From positions 4,343,296-4,407,295 of the forward strand of contig NOKP01000001.1 of NCBI GenBank assembly GCA_002682825.1: a DNA stretch of 64,000 nucleotides. Reading direction: 5' to 3'. Below the pieces are notes generated by a model. The model ran no database searches. It was not told the origin of the DNA and was given only the letters and a program-made list of their open reading frames with translations. Shown one piece after another: positions 8,505 through 18,350 of the stretch (positions are counted from its first letter, which is position 1; each line of letters opens with the position of its first letter). The position numbers and the translations under genes are program-made. The stretch comes from Neonectria sp. B-13 (taxonomy: Eukaryota > Ascomycota > Sordariomycetes > Hypocreales > Nectriaceae).

Positions 8505-10013
8505 ATGGTTACTCCTGTGGAGATTGCGGGCATCACCCTCGCATCACTGACAGCGGCCAAGGACCTCTATACCTTCGGAAAGCAGATCTACCAGCGTATC
8601 GTAAACGAGAAGAGACTGAACCTTTTGTTGCTCGAGCTCAAGACGTTCGAGCTAGATGACGGCTGTGAGGAGTTTAATGTGTACATTAAACTTGCTGGGC
8701 CAATTCTCGACAGTCAACTGATCGAACAGCCGGACAAAGAGCGACTCAAGCGCAAATGGGACCGAATCAAGAGCCACATGATACGGATGAACGAGCTCGT
8801 CGATGATATGATCGCAAATTCCTCTATCATGGACACTAGAGCTCGACACAAGGCCAGGGATGAGCTGCGCGAGATGGGCAGTACCAAGAAACTGTCGGAA
8901 TTGTTCATGAAGTTTCGAGAGGACGTCTTGGGTCTCAAACAATTGCTTCAGGACGAACGTCCTACGTTTCTCGCAAATTCCGACTTCACCCCCATTGATG
9001 TCGACATGAGAGTCGTCACATGCACACCAAATGTGTTCCTGGGCAAGGGACGGCTGACCACCCCAAGAAACGGAATTCCCTCGACCAAGCAGTGGTTTCT
9101 GTACGAATCCAAGCCATACGACGCAGACAACAAAGACACAGCCAAAGACAACATGGCCATTCTCTCACAGAAGCTCCAGAAGGCTCAGTTGAGCGGCGGC
9201 ATCTTCCCCCTTCTTGGCTTCCGAGAGGAGACCAGCGCCCAAAGCCGGGCATTTCAGCTTGTCTTTTGCGGCCAGTTTACCAGTGATCCGCCGCCGAGCC
9301 TCTCAAACTACTTTCAAAGCCGCCCAAAGCCGTCGCTGAACTTCCGCGCCAACCTGTGCTATCAGCTGGCCACTGCTGTGCTCCAGACCCATACGCTCGA
9401 ACTGGTGCACAAGAACATCCGGCCGGAGAACATCCTAGTGCTGCCTGCCAGGTCTCCGGTCGCCATCTCGGCCGAGGACATTCGCGCCATAAGTCTGTGT
9501 GGATGGCAATATGCTCGACAGGTCGAGCAGCACGCGACAACCTTCAGGAACATGGTCACGCTTCAGCACAAGATCTACCAGCACCCAGAGCGCCAGATCC
9601 AGACTGCAGAGCACGAATACTCGATGGCCCACGATGTCTACAGCCTCGGCGTTTGTATGCTGGAGATATTGCGCTGGGAGAGCCTCATCCGACCCGGCCC
9701 CACCCCGTCCGTCTCTGCAGCCTTCATCAGCGCCTTCGAGTCGTTGAACTTCGCTCCGAACCTGCAGGACCCTGCTGACAGCTACACGAAGTTCCCCAAG
9801 AACAACAAAGCGGTACTGGTGGCTATGAATGAGGCTCACATCCCGACCGAAGCGGGAACTAAAATGGGCCACATTGTGCGTGGCTTCTTGAAGTGCCTAG
9901 ATAGAGGAGAAGATGAGTATTTGCCCGCAAACGAAGAAGATAGGAGAAAAGTTGCAATGCAGTTCGTGGATACGGCATTGACAGACCTTCGAAGCATCCT
10001 GTGTTCAATCTGA
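8505..10013 (+). CDS. HeLo-like / pseudokinase protein (MLKL-like domain layout)
   Basis: Single-exon gene for 502 aa. Residues 1 to about 170 are an all-helical region beginning TPVEIAGITLASLTAAKDLYTFGKQIYQRI, which resembles the HeLo/HeLo-like (prion-inhibition and propagation) cell-death domain: hydrophobic first helix, then amphipathic helices. Residues from about 190 to 495 follow a protein kinase fold: LVHKNIRPENILV in place of the HRDxKxxN loop (catalytic Asp replaced by Asn, about residue 301), LCGW where DFG is expected, and DVYSLGVCMLEI (about 376) for the helix F segment. I find no clear VAIK lysine. It is therefore probably a catalytically dead kinase. ATG 8505 is the first in frame and sits in ACCATGG. 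The layout matches MLKL-type executors; membrane-targeting function is inference. Confidence 0.82.
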   Translation: MVTPVEIAGITLASLTAAKDLYTFGKQIYQRIVNEKRLNLLLLELKTFELDDGCEEFNVYIKLAGPILDSQLIEQPDKERLKRKWDRIKSHMIRMNELVDDMIANSSIMDTRARHKARDELREMGSTKKLSELFMKFREDVLGLKQLLQDERPTFLANSDFTPIDVDMRVVTCTPNVFLGKGRLTTPRNGIPSTKQWFLYESKPYDADNKDTAKDNMAILSQKLQKAQLSGGIFPLLGFREETSAQSRAFQLVFCGQFTSDPPPSLSNYFQSRPKPSLNFRANLCYQLATAVLQTHTLELVHKNIRPENILVLPARSPVAISAEDIRAISLCGWQYARQVEQHATTFRNMVTLQHKIYQHPERQIQTAEHEYSMAHDVYSLGVCMLEILRWESLIRPGPTPSVSAAFISAFESLNFAPNLQDPADSYTKFPKNNKAVLVAMNEAHIPTEAGTKMGHIVRGFLKCLDRGEDEYLPANEEDRRKVAMQFVDTALTDLRSILCSI

Positions 10014-10257
10014 TCCAGCCATACTGTCCAGTCTTCGATTGCCATGTTCTTAGTCTTGATATCGGCAGTTCGCAGCCTTGTTAAAAAATGTTCAATTACC
10101 ACAGACGTATAACATCTCGTCATGATTCCTTCCTATTTATCCAAAACGCCATCGTGATAGCCAACCGACGACCCCAAATTGTACAATCCTGTCCTTCTTA
10201 GATATGTGCAAATCTCATTATCTTTTGAACGTATTCAAGAAAGCGATTAGGCTATTT

Positions 10258-12838
10258 TCATCGTTGATAGGCTGGCAATTGCTCTCCATTGGCCTGGCTG
10301 CCACTTCCAGACGGGCCAGCCACCGGTCCGATTCCTGGGAAGTCATCTATATCGTCGAGCACCGGCGCATTCGGCGCACTTGGCTCAAACTCGGGAGCCG
10401 TCTCGGGGGCTGTCTCCCTTGAAGGGCCACTATTCCTCTGGTCGACGTCATCCGGAAACTCGGGCGGCGCACTGGCCTCGTTCAGCAGTCGACGGCGCTC
10501 CAGCTCTTGCTTATCTTCCAACCTGTCGGCTGGAAGCGCTGTTGCAGCTACGATCTCATCCTGAGAAGGTGCCGTCGGGGCATCGCCAGCATCGTTAAGC
10601 GGGAAGCTTGCCTCGACAGGTGGTGCTCTGGGCGTGTCCTCCGCATCGTAGATGTTGTCGTCATCGTTGCCATTGGATGGCCCGGCCGCCGGAGGTGCAC
10701 TGGGTAACAGTCTTGTCTCGGCTTGGCGTATCCGTTCCTTCTCAGAGAGCTCATTCTGTTCTGGGATCTGAGGCGGAGGAACGTATGCAGGGATTGCCGG
10801 TGGAGAGAAACCGTTAACACCCTGGAAATCTCCCGGGAGCTGTGAAGATTGTGATGGTGTTAATGGTGAGTATGGCTGTGGCTGACGGTTCCCATTCACT
10901 TGAGGCGGGAAGTAACCAGTGGGAGAGAACTGGCCGTTGCTGTGGTATTCGTAGGGAATCTCTTCCACGTATCCCAGGTCCGTCCGGCTATGGTTTTCGT
11001 CATCGCTTTCCTGCATGGCCATCCTTCGTGACGATGGCGATACCCGTGACCTCTTTCGGCCCCTTGACGAGTCAGTGGTGCCCACCAACGTCTCCATCGA
11101 CACCGATATGACCCCCTTCTCACGCCGCAGCTGTGAGGTATCGGCAATATTGTTTCCCCTCCTCGGACCGTACACAAACGGGCTCGGCTCCGAAGTTCCA
11201 TGGGCGAAAGATCCGAACCTGGACGAGGGACCCCCTTGTAACTGATTCGCTAACCTCCCGCCGAGGTCAACAACCACCTCGACCAGGTACTTGAAGCTGA
11301 TCATCTCTCCTGGTACACCCTTAATCGTCGGGAAAGAGTCATCAGGAAGCTTGACCGAGACGGTCACCGAGGTCTGCAAGGTAGTCGGATCTGTGATTAA
11401 GGGAGCTGTATTCTGGTCGAGATCCTTGCGAAACATGCTCGTAGAGCCTGATGACGACAGGGAGAGGCCCCCAAGGCCAGTTCGTGATCGTGGATAAACT
11501 TCCTCTCTCTCGACCCGTCTCATCTCCTCCTCGGTCAGTTCGTCATTAAACAAGGATGCCGAGGGGGAGCTGTCGATCTTTCCCTGCCGGTACAGCGTTA
11601 CAATGATACCGGACATGCTCTTGACCTGCTTAATATGCTGAACCGAAATTCGCACTGTGACGGCATCGCCCGGTAAACAGCCTCCTCTTAGAAGCTCAAT
11701 GGTCGCTGTGATGGTCTTCTTGTCCACCGCCTGCTGCTTAGCCAACGCTGTCAACGTCCCGACCTGGGACAGAGCGAGCTCGGTGCGGCTGACACCAGTG
11801 CTGGCGCTCTCTCCACTGATTTCGCTTCGCATGTCGCTCTGTATCGGGCTTCGTGCGTCAGCCGTGTGGTCGGGAGAATCGTCGGAGCCACCAGGGGCGG
11901 TAGGATCGACTGAATCCGGATCCGGGGGGATCTCGGTCACCTCGGTCGGGGGCATGGGAGTCTTTTCCAATATCATCGACTTCTTCCTCCGCGTGCGCTT
12001 CGATATGGGTTCCAGAAAGATGGTTCGTGGCCGGGGCGCGGGCAGCAATCCTATGTCCACATTCTCCACTAGCATCACCTTTCGATCGCACGAAGTAGTC
12101 GGCGTGATTGACGTCGGTCTTGTCAGAGTCGCAGTAATGTTGTAAGAAACCGTTCCTCGCTCGAACTGCGTGGTTGTCAGTCATTGGTCCCCAATGCTAG
12201 CCAGCTTACTCAAAACCTACATCGATACTGCTCGGCAGCCCCTTATCCGGAAACACCAGATCAAAGCCGAACTCATACTTTCCTGGCTCTAGCCTCCCCT
12301 CGCCGCTCAACACTTGTTCGTCCTGGAAGAGACTGGCCAGGCCATTGCCATGATAGCGCGGCAGCATGGAGCCCCCGCCTTGGGGGAGCAGGGTCGCGCC
12401 ATGGGTTTTGGCTATTGTGGTGGGGTCCTTGAGTACGCGCACGTAGCCGTGTAGTGAGACGACTAGGTGAGTGATGCGGACCGGCTTTATCACAGTCAGG
12501 ACAACAGCGCCGCGGACGTGATCACCGGCGCCGTACCGACGGTGCGGCTCCTCAGGCCGGATGTGGAAGTCGGTGACATTTCGGTTTCGACTACGTAAGG
12601 GGAGGGAGAGGGGTATGCTGAGACGCGACAAGAAGCTTGGGCGTGATGGGGTCGTCGATGGTGCCGGAGAGGAGGATTGCACGGGAGACGATGGAGATTC
12701 GGCGTGGTCGGCGGGGGAGGAGGATGCTGCTGCTGCTGCGGCGGCAGCAGCAATCGCGGAGTTGGGGTTAGCGTTGTTGGAAAGCGACGGAGAGGATCTC
12801 GACCGGCGACCCATTCCCAGATGCGGTGCCAAAGGCAT
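10258..12838 (-). CDS. palF: pH-response arrestin PalF/Rim8
   Basis: Two exons, 12838-12221 and 12165-10258, with a 55-bp intron; 841 aa. PalF/Rim8 is the arrestin-like protein that binds the ambient-pH sensor PalH/Rim21 at the plasma membrane and, once ubiquitylated, links it to ESCRT and activation of PacC/Rim101. The arrestin N-domain begins near residue 90 (FHIRPEEPHRRYGAGDHVRG, HLVVSLHGYVRVLKD) and continues across the splice junction (SSIDFERGTVSYNITATLTRP); the C-domain contains ITATIELLRGGCLPGDAVTV and IIVTLYRQGKID. The last 400 residues are Pro/Ser-rich and disordered, ending QLPAYQR. A polyalanine run lies near the N-terminus. The donor GTAGGT at 12220 was chosen over GTAAGC seven bases downstream because only it keeps the conserved IDFERG frame. 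Confidence 0.92.
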
Positions 12839-14504
12839 GAGAGCCGGGTTCGGCTCGAGGTCGAGGTCTAGGTCGAGGTCGAAGCCGAGGTCGTAGTCTG
12901 GATCGCGGTCGACGACGCGGACGACGACGCGGACGTAGATCCCGGCTTATGCAACGTGGGCCGTGGGTCGTGGATCGTGGGTCGCGGTTTGTGAATCGTT
13001 GGTTGTGAATCGTTGGTTGTGAATCGTGGATCGTGGGCCTAGCCTTTGGGCATCGACGGGTGGAGGACGGGTGGAGGACGAGCGGCGCGTCTCGACGACG
13101 TCAGGCTCGCGTAGGCGTTTGGGTTTGGCGGAGGCGTGTACGAAGAGGGGGGAACGAGATGGGAGAGGGAGAGGAAGAGGGAATTGCGGAGAAGAGAGTG
13201 GAAGGGAAGGTGGGCGTGGAGGACGGGAGACGGGGGAGGGGGAGAGGGAGGGAGAGGGAGAGGGAGAAGGACCGTTGATTTGAGGTTGAAGCGCGGAGGC
13301 GGAGGCGGAGGTGGAGGTGGAGGACCGTCCGCCGAACGAAGAGGCGACGGACGCCGATGGAGCGGTAGAGCGAGAGCGATGGAGCGATGGAGGGGGCAAG
13401 GGAGCCCCGTGTGGAGGTTAGCCCCAGCGGGAGTCCGTGTCGCACGCACTATTAGACTTGTTGTACGACGTCGAGGCCAGTGCGGACCACCTCCGAGTCC
13501 GCCGTAGGTGCCTCACCTAGCCAGTGAAGCCGCTGGAGCGCTGTGAATACGTAGCACTCCAAGGGCTGGAAGTGGTCTCTGGCGCTGCACTAGCGGTGAT
13601 GGCCAGGGGGAAGCTGTCCCCTAAAGCTATGAGCTAGCAGGACCCGAGCCGCCGGACCACGTTTCTGCCCTCCCAATGTCGATCTCTCCATCCTCACCTT
13701 GACATAGGTCTATTCCCTCCTCCTGCTGGCTGCCTCTCCACTTGTGTGGCCTTTGCACATGGGCGGTTGGGGGCTGGCTGTGCGGTGCTAACCGGGCTTG
13801 CATGTGCCAAGGCTTCACAGGTTGTCGCTTGCGCCAAGAAAAGCTTGGTTGTTGGTTCGACAGGCTTGTCTCGCTTCCCGGGACAACATCCCGGACCCCA
13901 GGAGCAGGAGGATCCCTTTGGCGCCTCAGCCACTAGAAGTAGAACAGTCCGAAATTCCGAGTCCGAATAGGATTTGTGCGAGAGACCGGGAGTGCCTGAG
14001 AGGGATAACTCGGATGAGGTGGCCGTCAACTGGACTAGGCCTAGGGTGAGCCTAATATTCATATATTATCGGCCTCATCACATCATCAACCGGAGTGAGT
14101 CGCCTGCCAATAACAACTCAATAACGCTAGGTCTTCGAGGTGGTCTAATTACGAATATTTGCTCTCAGTCATTATGGAACCTTTCAGCACCACAAGGTCG
14201 AGCAATGCAGGTTTGATCTTTTGTGATTCTATTTTGTTTGATCTTCCTTCTTTCTATCTATTTACTTATCATCGTCTGATGCTTCCCCTCGAACCATTGT
14301 CGTTTCCTACTATTACAAGAGGTATCATCATTGCCAGGTCCCTGGTGATATGCAACACAACCAACGCGATGCAAGACTCGGCAAAAGCAGACCACCAAGC
14401 CAAAAACAACCCAACTCCCCAGAACCATGACCCTGTGTATCACACCCTAAAACACCGTCTAGTGCAAAATAATACCCTCATTCATGAACTGCCAAATTTG
14501 CCAT
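12839..14504. other. Intergenic: palF 5' region with low-complexity tracts
   Basis: About 1.67 kb without a supported gene. It holds GTCGAG-type repeats (12850-12935), four near-repeats of GAATCGTGG/TTGGTTGTG (12965-13032), and a long purine-rich strand (13136-13390). Open frames here on both strands are products of biased composition. Confidence 0.65.
13136..13330. repeat. Purine-rich low-complexity tract (GGGAGA/GGAGGC)
   Basis: Plus strand is almost entirely A and G, with GGGAGAGG units followed by GGAGGCGGAGGTGGAGG units. It lies 0.3-0.5 kb upstream of palF. Confidence 0.75.
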
Positions 14505-16373
14505 TTAATCCAACGCCTCGCCGCTCAAAATGCTCTTGAGGATTCCCGCACCAACACCCTCTGCAATTGACTCAATCTCTTTCTCTCCAGCACTGCTCGT
14601 GATCCGACGTTCGTCTCCGGTTCCCAGGTTTGGCTTTCGGCCTCTCTTGCTGGCAGTCTGAGGCGTCACGAAGCTGCCACTCCTACCATCCGATGCGTTG
14701 ACCAACCCCAGCGTTTCCAGGCTGCCCACTACCTCGCGAAACTCGGAGCTAGACAATGGGTGGAGAACCGAATCCCGGGTGCAAAGTTGACAGTAAGCAT
14801 CGAACAGGGCCTTGATCGTCGGTGCCATCAGCTTTGACTTGGATGGAGTGCACAGCCCATTGGCCATCTTGGCCGCTGCCCGGTTCCGCTTCTCGCAGGC
14901 GACTAATGTGCACAATGCCGCCTTCTGCTGTAGGTTGAGGGCCTTCAGCCGCTGCGTCGTTCCGTTGTTGAATGCAGCGGTAGTGATCTTGCTGAGATGT
15001 CCAATGGATGCTCTGGGGGCCGTCTCCGCGGTGAGTGCCTTGAGCGACGTCGCCATGATCTGAATCACGCTTCGTGGTCCATTGCCAGAAACTCCGTTGA
15101 TGTTCTCACCAAGGGGTCGCTTGGAGGGTGTCATCTGCAGAAGTTTCTCTCTCGCCTCATCCTCGTGCTTCCCTCTCGTCTCGGTCTCGATCAGATCTAG
15201 CGCTCGTCGACATATCTCGAAAGCTTTGCGTAAATCTCCAGTCTGGCTAGACACCTTTCGGGAGCAGAGCTCAATGGCAGCAGGGTGAATAAAAGGGACG
15301 TAGCTCTCCTTCCCCTCCGGCATCAACGACTTGAGTCTCGTGGTGATGATGTTCTTCACCTGGGCTGCCGTGTATGGGAGGAAAGGGAGAAGTTCGGGTT
15401 TCAGATTCTTGGACTTGAGTCGAGGCAGGAATCGATCTGTTAGGTCTAGGGCGTTGGCAACACCAACGAGGACGAGTCGCGACGACTTTTGCAGGGACCA
15501 CTCGAAAACTCGGTACAGGCTTTCCAGGCCCAATGTGAGAATGTGATCGATCTCGTCAAGAGTGACCAGGTACACTGTGCTGGATTTTGACTTGGGCATG
15601 AACATTGCTTGCAGTGCCGCAACTGCGTCGGCTTCGGACACGTCGCTACCCTGGCCAAGGGCTCCGAGGAGCGTCGTGTACAGGTCTTTCGATGACTTGA
15701 TGCTCATGCAGTTGATATACGCGGCTCGCACGCCATCGCGTTCCGAGTACGCCTGGGTCATCTCGGTAATCATGGCGCTCTTGCCGGTTCCGGGCGGCCC
15801 ACTGACATAGAGGCAGCCGTTGGGGGTTTTGGATGAACTGCGGTCGAGGAACTTGGTGAGGTGCTCTCGCTCAGACTCTCGCCCAACCAGCTGGCCTGGC
15901 TCGGCACCGCGAGCAAAGAGCTGGCGTGCGGAATGGTAGACGGTTTGGATGGTGCTGGGCGAGAGTGGAGTCTGAGGAGTCAACCGCTTGAAAAGTTTGC
16001 CGGCCGACATGACGGCATGCCGAGGAGTGGTGGGAGGGACGGCAAGTGCATCTCGGTGACGGGGTGTTGAGGGAGTGACGGGGTTCTGCTTGATGGAGGA
16101 TTGGGAGGGAGATCGTCGGATGATGGGAGGAGGCCCGTCGAAGTCTTCAGCGCCGAGTGATTCCTGGGGGTCTTGGTTTTCGTCGTTGTAGACTGGAGCA
16201 GTCTTTGCGATGCGGCGGCTTCTTTTGGAAGGAGTCAGGGCTGGGCTTGAATCTGATTTGGTGTCATGGTTAGCAACCGGGCTTCCTTCCTGTCTCCCCT
16301 TTCCTGCCGTGGACTGAGACTTACCCGCATCATCCACGCTCCGGGTTCGCTTTCCTAACGAGGATCGAGTCAT
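14505..16373 (-). CDS. cdc6: Replication licensing AAA+ ATPase Cdc6
   Basis: Two exons, 16373-16325 and 16252-14505, giving 598 aa. Cdc6 binds ORC at origins and loads the MCM2-7 helicase in G1. The short N-terminus starts MTRSSLGKRTRS, like other fungal Cdc6 proteins, and is rich in SP/TP sites with basic patches (possible CDK targets). The AAA+ core has Walker A SGPPGTGKSA, Walker B LVTLDEIDHIL, sensor 1 VGVANALDLTDRFLPRL and a sensor 2 region SQTGDLRKAFEICRRAL; a winged helix follows at the C-terminus. The 72-nt segment 16253-16324 keeps the frame open but starts GTAAGT, has GCTAAC 12 nt before its final AG and breaks the N-terminal similarity, so I treat it as an intron. ORC1 was considered and rejected because there is no BAH domain. 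Confidence 0.9.
   Translation of the reverse strand: MTRSSLGKRTRSVDDAGKSQSTAGKGRQEGSPVANHDTKSDSSPALTPSKRSRRIAKTAPVYNDENQDPQESLGAEDFDGPPPIIRRSPSQSSIKQNPVTPSTPRHRDALAVPPTTPRHAVMSAGKLFKRLTPQTPLSPSTIQTVYHSARQLFARGAEPGQLVGRESEREHLTKFLDRSSSKTPNGCLYVSGPPGTGKSAMITEMTQAYSERDGVRAAYINCMSIKSSKDLYTTLLGALGQGSDVSEADAVAALQAMFMPKSKSSTVYLVTLDEIDHILTLGLESLYRVFEWSLQKSSRLVLVGVANALDLTDRFLPRLKSKNLKPELLPFLPYTAAQVKNIITTRLKSLMPEGKESYVPFIHPAAIELCSRKVSSQTGDLRKAFEICRRALDLIETETRGKHEDEAREKLLQMTPSKRPLGENINGVSGNGPRSVIQIMATSLKALTAETAPRASIGHLSKITTAAFNNGTTQRLKALNLQQKAALCTLVACEKRNRAAAKMANGLCTPSKSKLMAPTIKALFDAYCQLCTRDSVLHPLSSSEFREVVGSLETLGLVNASDGRSGSFVTPQTASKRGRKPNLGTGDERRITSSAGEKEIESIAEGVGAGILKSILSGEALD
16253..16324 (-). other. 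Frame-neutral 72-nt intron of cdc6
   Basis: GTAAGT donor, GCTAAC branch site, AG acceptor; length divisible by three and no stop codon inside. Retention would add 24 residues without a frameshift. Confidence 0.8.
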
Positions 16374-16556
16374 GACTGCGAGTGCTACCTTCCAATGCAA
16401 ATGTACAGACAGGTTGGTGACACTTTCTCGAAAGCTACAGTTGTTGAGGCTGAAGGATGGAAGGCGGAGGGGGCGCGGTGACGGGTGGATGGAGAATTAA
16501 TTAGTACCCATGGCATAGCCGCGCGCCACGACGTGGAGCTCTGCAGGACGTGTTGG

Positions 16557-16562
16557 ACGCGT
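16557..16562. promoter_or_regulatory. MCB-type box ACGCGT upstream of cdc6
   Basis: ACGCGT, the core MluI cell-cycle box bound by MBF-type factors in yeasts, 184 bp upstream of the cdc6 ATG. A second copy lies at 16748-16753. Role is inferred from the known G1/S expression of cdc6 homologues. Confidence 0.5.
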
Positions 16563-16747
16563 TTGGGCGCGTTGGAGATCGCGAAAGTCCATTAAAGGGA
16601 TGGCCCGTGCACGAGACGCATCAGGAACGCGCCTGAATTACACGAGACACGAGCCACGTTTTACGAGCCACGACTCTTATGCCACAAGCCACGCCAGGTC
16701 CCCCGGATTTGGGACCGCCATCCCGTGATTCGCGAATTCGACTGCTC

Positions 16748-16753
16748 ACGCGT
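16748..16753. promoter_or_regulatory. Second MCB-type box ACGCGT
   Basis: Second ACGCGT in the cdc6-tspO divergent region, 375 bp upstream of cdc6 and 542 bp upstream of tspO. Confidence 0.4.
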
Positions 16754-17294
16754 CGATTGGATGCGATGAATCGTGAACGACGCCAATCCTTGTCCACGGA
16801 AGGTTCCCTGATATGGGCCCGCCTGATATTTCTCCGAATCCGAAAGAGGGAGGCAACTTGCGAGGGAACATCCCCTCGCTTAGGGTGAGGTGACAAGGAT
16901 ATAGATGGCGGCCCTACTCTGTCCGTTCCCCAAATTATTTGTCGACCTCCACCTTAAACTTCGATCCCCATCCCGCCCGCCTTTTTTTCGAATCTCAAAT
17001 TCAAGAGCATCATGCCACATTGTTCGAGTTGGCCCTTAGCCGGGAAACGCGGACACCATACCTCGCCAGCCATGCCGGCCTCATGCCCCCTAATGGATTG
17101 GTTGCTACGGAGTACGTATGAAATAGGCATTTGTATAGTGACCCCATAACTTATACATGACGTCATTGAGCATAACTGAATGATAACTTTCGTTGTTTTT
17201 GCGTTACTCCCGCTTTGTCTTGACATATATCTCCATCGTCGAGGATCATTCTCACTCAATTCAATATCCCTCATCCGTGCCATCTTCAATTAAG

Positions 17295-18004
17295 ATGACG
17301 TCCTTCATTCCCGCCCTCACCTTGCCCTCCGCGGTGTTCCTCAACCCCGCTGTATCCATCCTGTTGCCCATCGGCTTGGGAACTGCTGTCGGCCTCGCTG
17401 CAACGCGTTAGTTTATCCCCTTTACGTCCACATGGCAGCTCGCTCGACTGATGCCAGCAAATTTCGTCAATCCAGAGACCCAAAAGACCTACCTCAACCT
17501 AAAGAAGCCTGACGTGCACCCTCCGCCATGGCTCTTTGGTCCTACCTGGACCGTCCTCTACGGGTGAGCGCCTCCAGCATCGCATTGCTCATGCGCATTG
17601 TCTTCTAGTACTGACTGGCCGCTCGTCTCCATAGTGTCATGGGCTACGCCGCCTACCGTGCAACATTCAATGGCCTCTCACCGCTCAACTCACCTGAGAC
17701 CATCCAGACGACTAGACAGGCCATGACACTCTACTCGATCCAGCTTGGCCTCAACCTCCTCTGGACCCCGCTGTTCTTCGGCCTCAACCGCCCCATCATC
17801 GCGACAGTAGAGATCCTTGGCCTCCTAGGTGTCAATGGATACCTGACTTATGTTTGGAGCACCGTCGATCCAGTCGCCAGCTGGTTACAGGTCCCCTATC
17901 TCGGCTGGTTGGGATTTGCTTCGTACCTTTGTGCTAGAATTGGCTACCTGAATAATTGGGATTTGACCAGCCAGTCAAACAAGGAGGAGGCCAAGAAGCA
18001 GTAG
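17295..18004 (+). CDS. tspO: TspO/MBR (translocator protein) family membrane protein
   Basis: Three exons, 17295-17406, 17458-17563 and 17635-18004, with introns of 51 and 71 bp; 195 aa. TspO/PBR proteins are five-helix membrane proteins of bacteria and of mitochondrial or secretory membranes that bind porphyrins and sterol-like ligands. Visible hallmarks are the loop KPDVHPPPWLFGPTWTVLYGVMGYAAYR, in which the P-P-x-W-x-F-G-P-x-W core is the family signature, the helix LYSIQLGLNLLWTPLFFGL, and a final helix with YLTYVWSTVDP. The N-terminal extension before the first helix is about 20 residues longer than in bacteria. Substrate and organelle are not decided by the sequence. Confidence 0.92.
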
Positions 18005-18350
18005 AAATCTTTTGTTATCAAAAGTGAAGTGATCGTCCTGCAGGACGCAACTTTTTAATTGAGAACGCCAAAGTTTTTAACTCTTCCGAACCATTCTGCC
18101 GTATCAAGCCTAAAGCTGGATTGTCTATCCCAACTCTTCTTTGTCCGTTCCCTCCTGTTCATCTGAAGTGCTCCCAAGTATCTAATTGCAACATCTATCA
18201 TCAACCTTTTCCTCAGCCCCTTGACGCATCGAGAAAGTAACCAAAAAGATGAAAACGCCTCACAAATGCCACGCACATCCACGACTCGCCTAAGAAAACC
18301 TTTGTCAAATACCCGCTACAAGAAGACAAAACCAAATACCCATCAACCCA
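18005..18350. other. Intergenic: convergent 3' ends of tspO and the ornithine carrier
   Basis: 346 bp, AT-richer than its neighbours, as expected for two 3' untranslated regions. Nothing else seen. Confidence 0.6.

Larger units (their letters stand above)
16374..17294. other. Divergent intergenic region between cdc6 and tspO
   Basis: 921 bp with two ACGCGT boxes and repeated short CACGA/ACGAG words (about 16600-16690). No gene seen. Confidence 0.6.

Noticed and set aside
13033..13507. Several overlapping frames of 80-150 codons on both strands
   Set aside because: They come from a purine-rich repeat tract; the peptides are runs of Arg/Gly/Glu or Pro/Ser/Leu.
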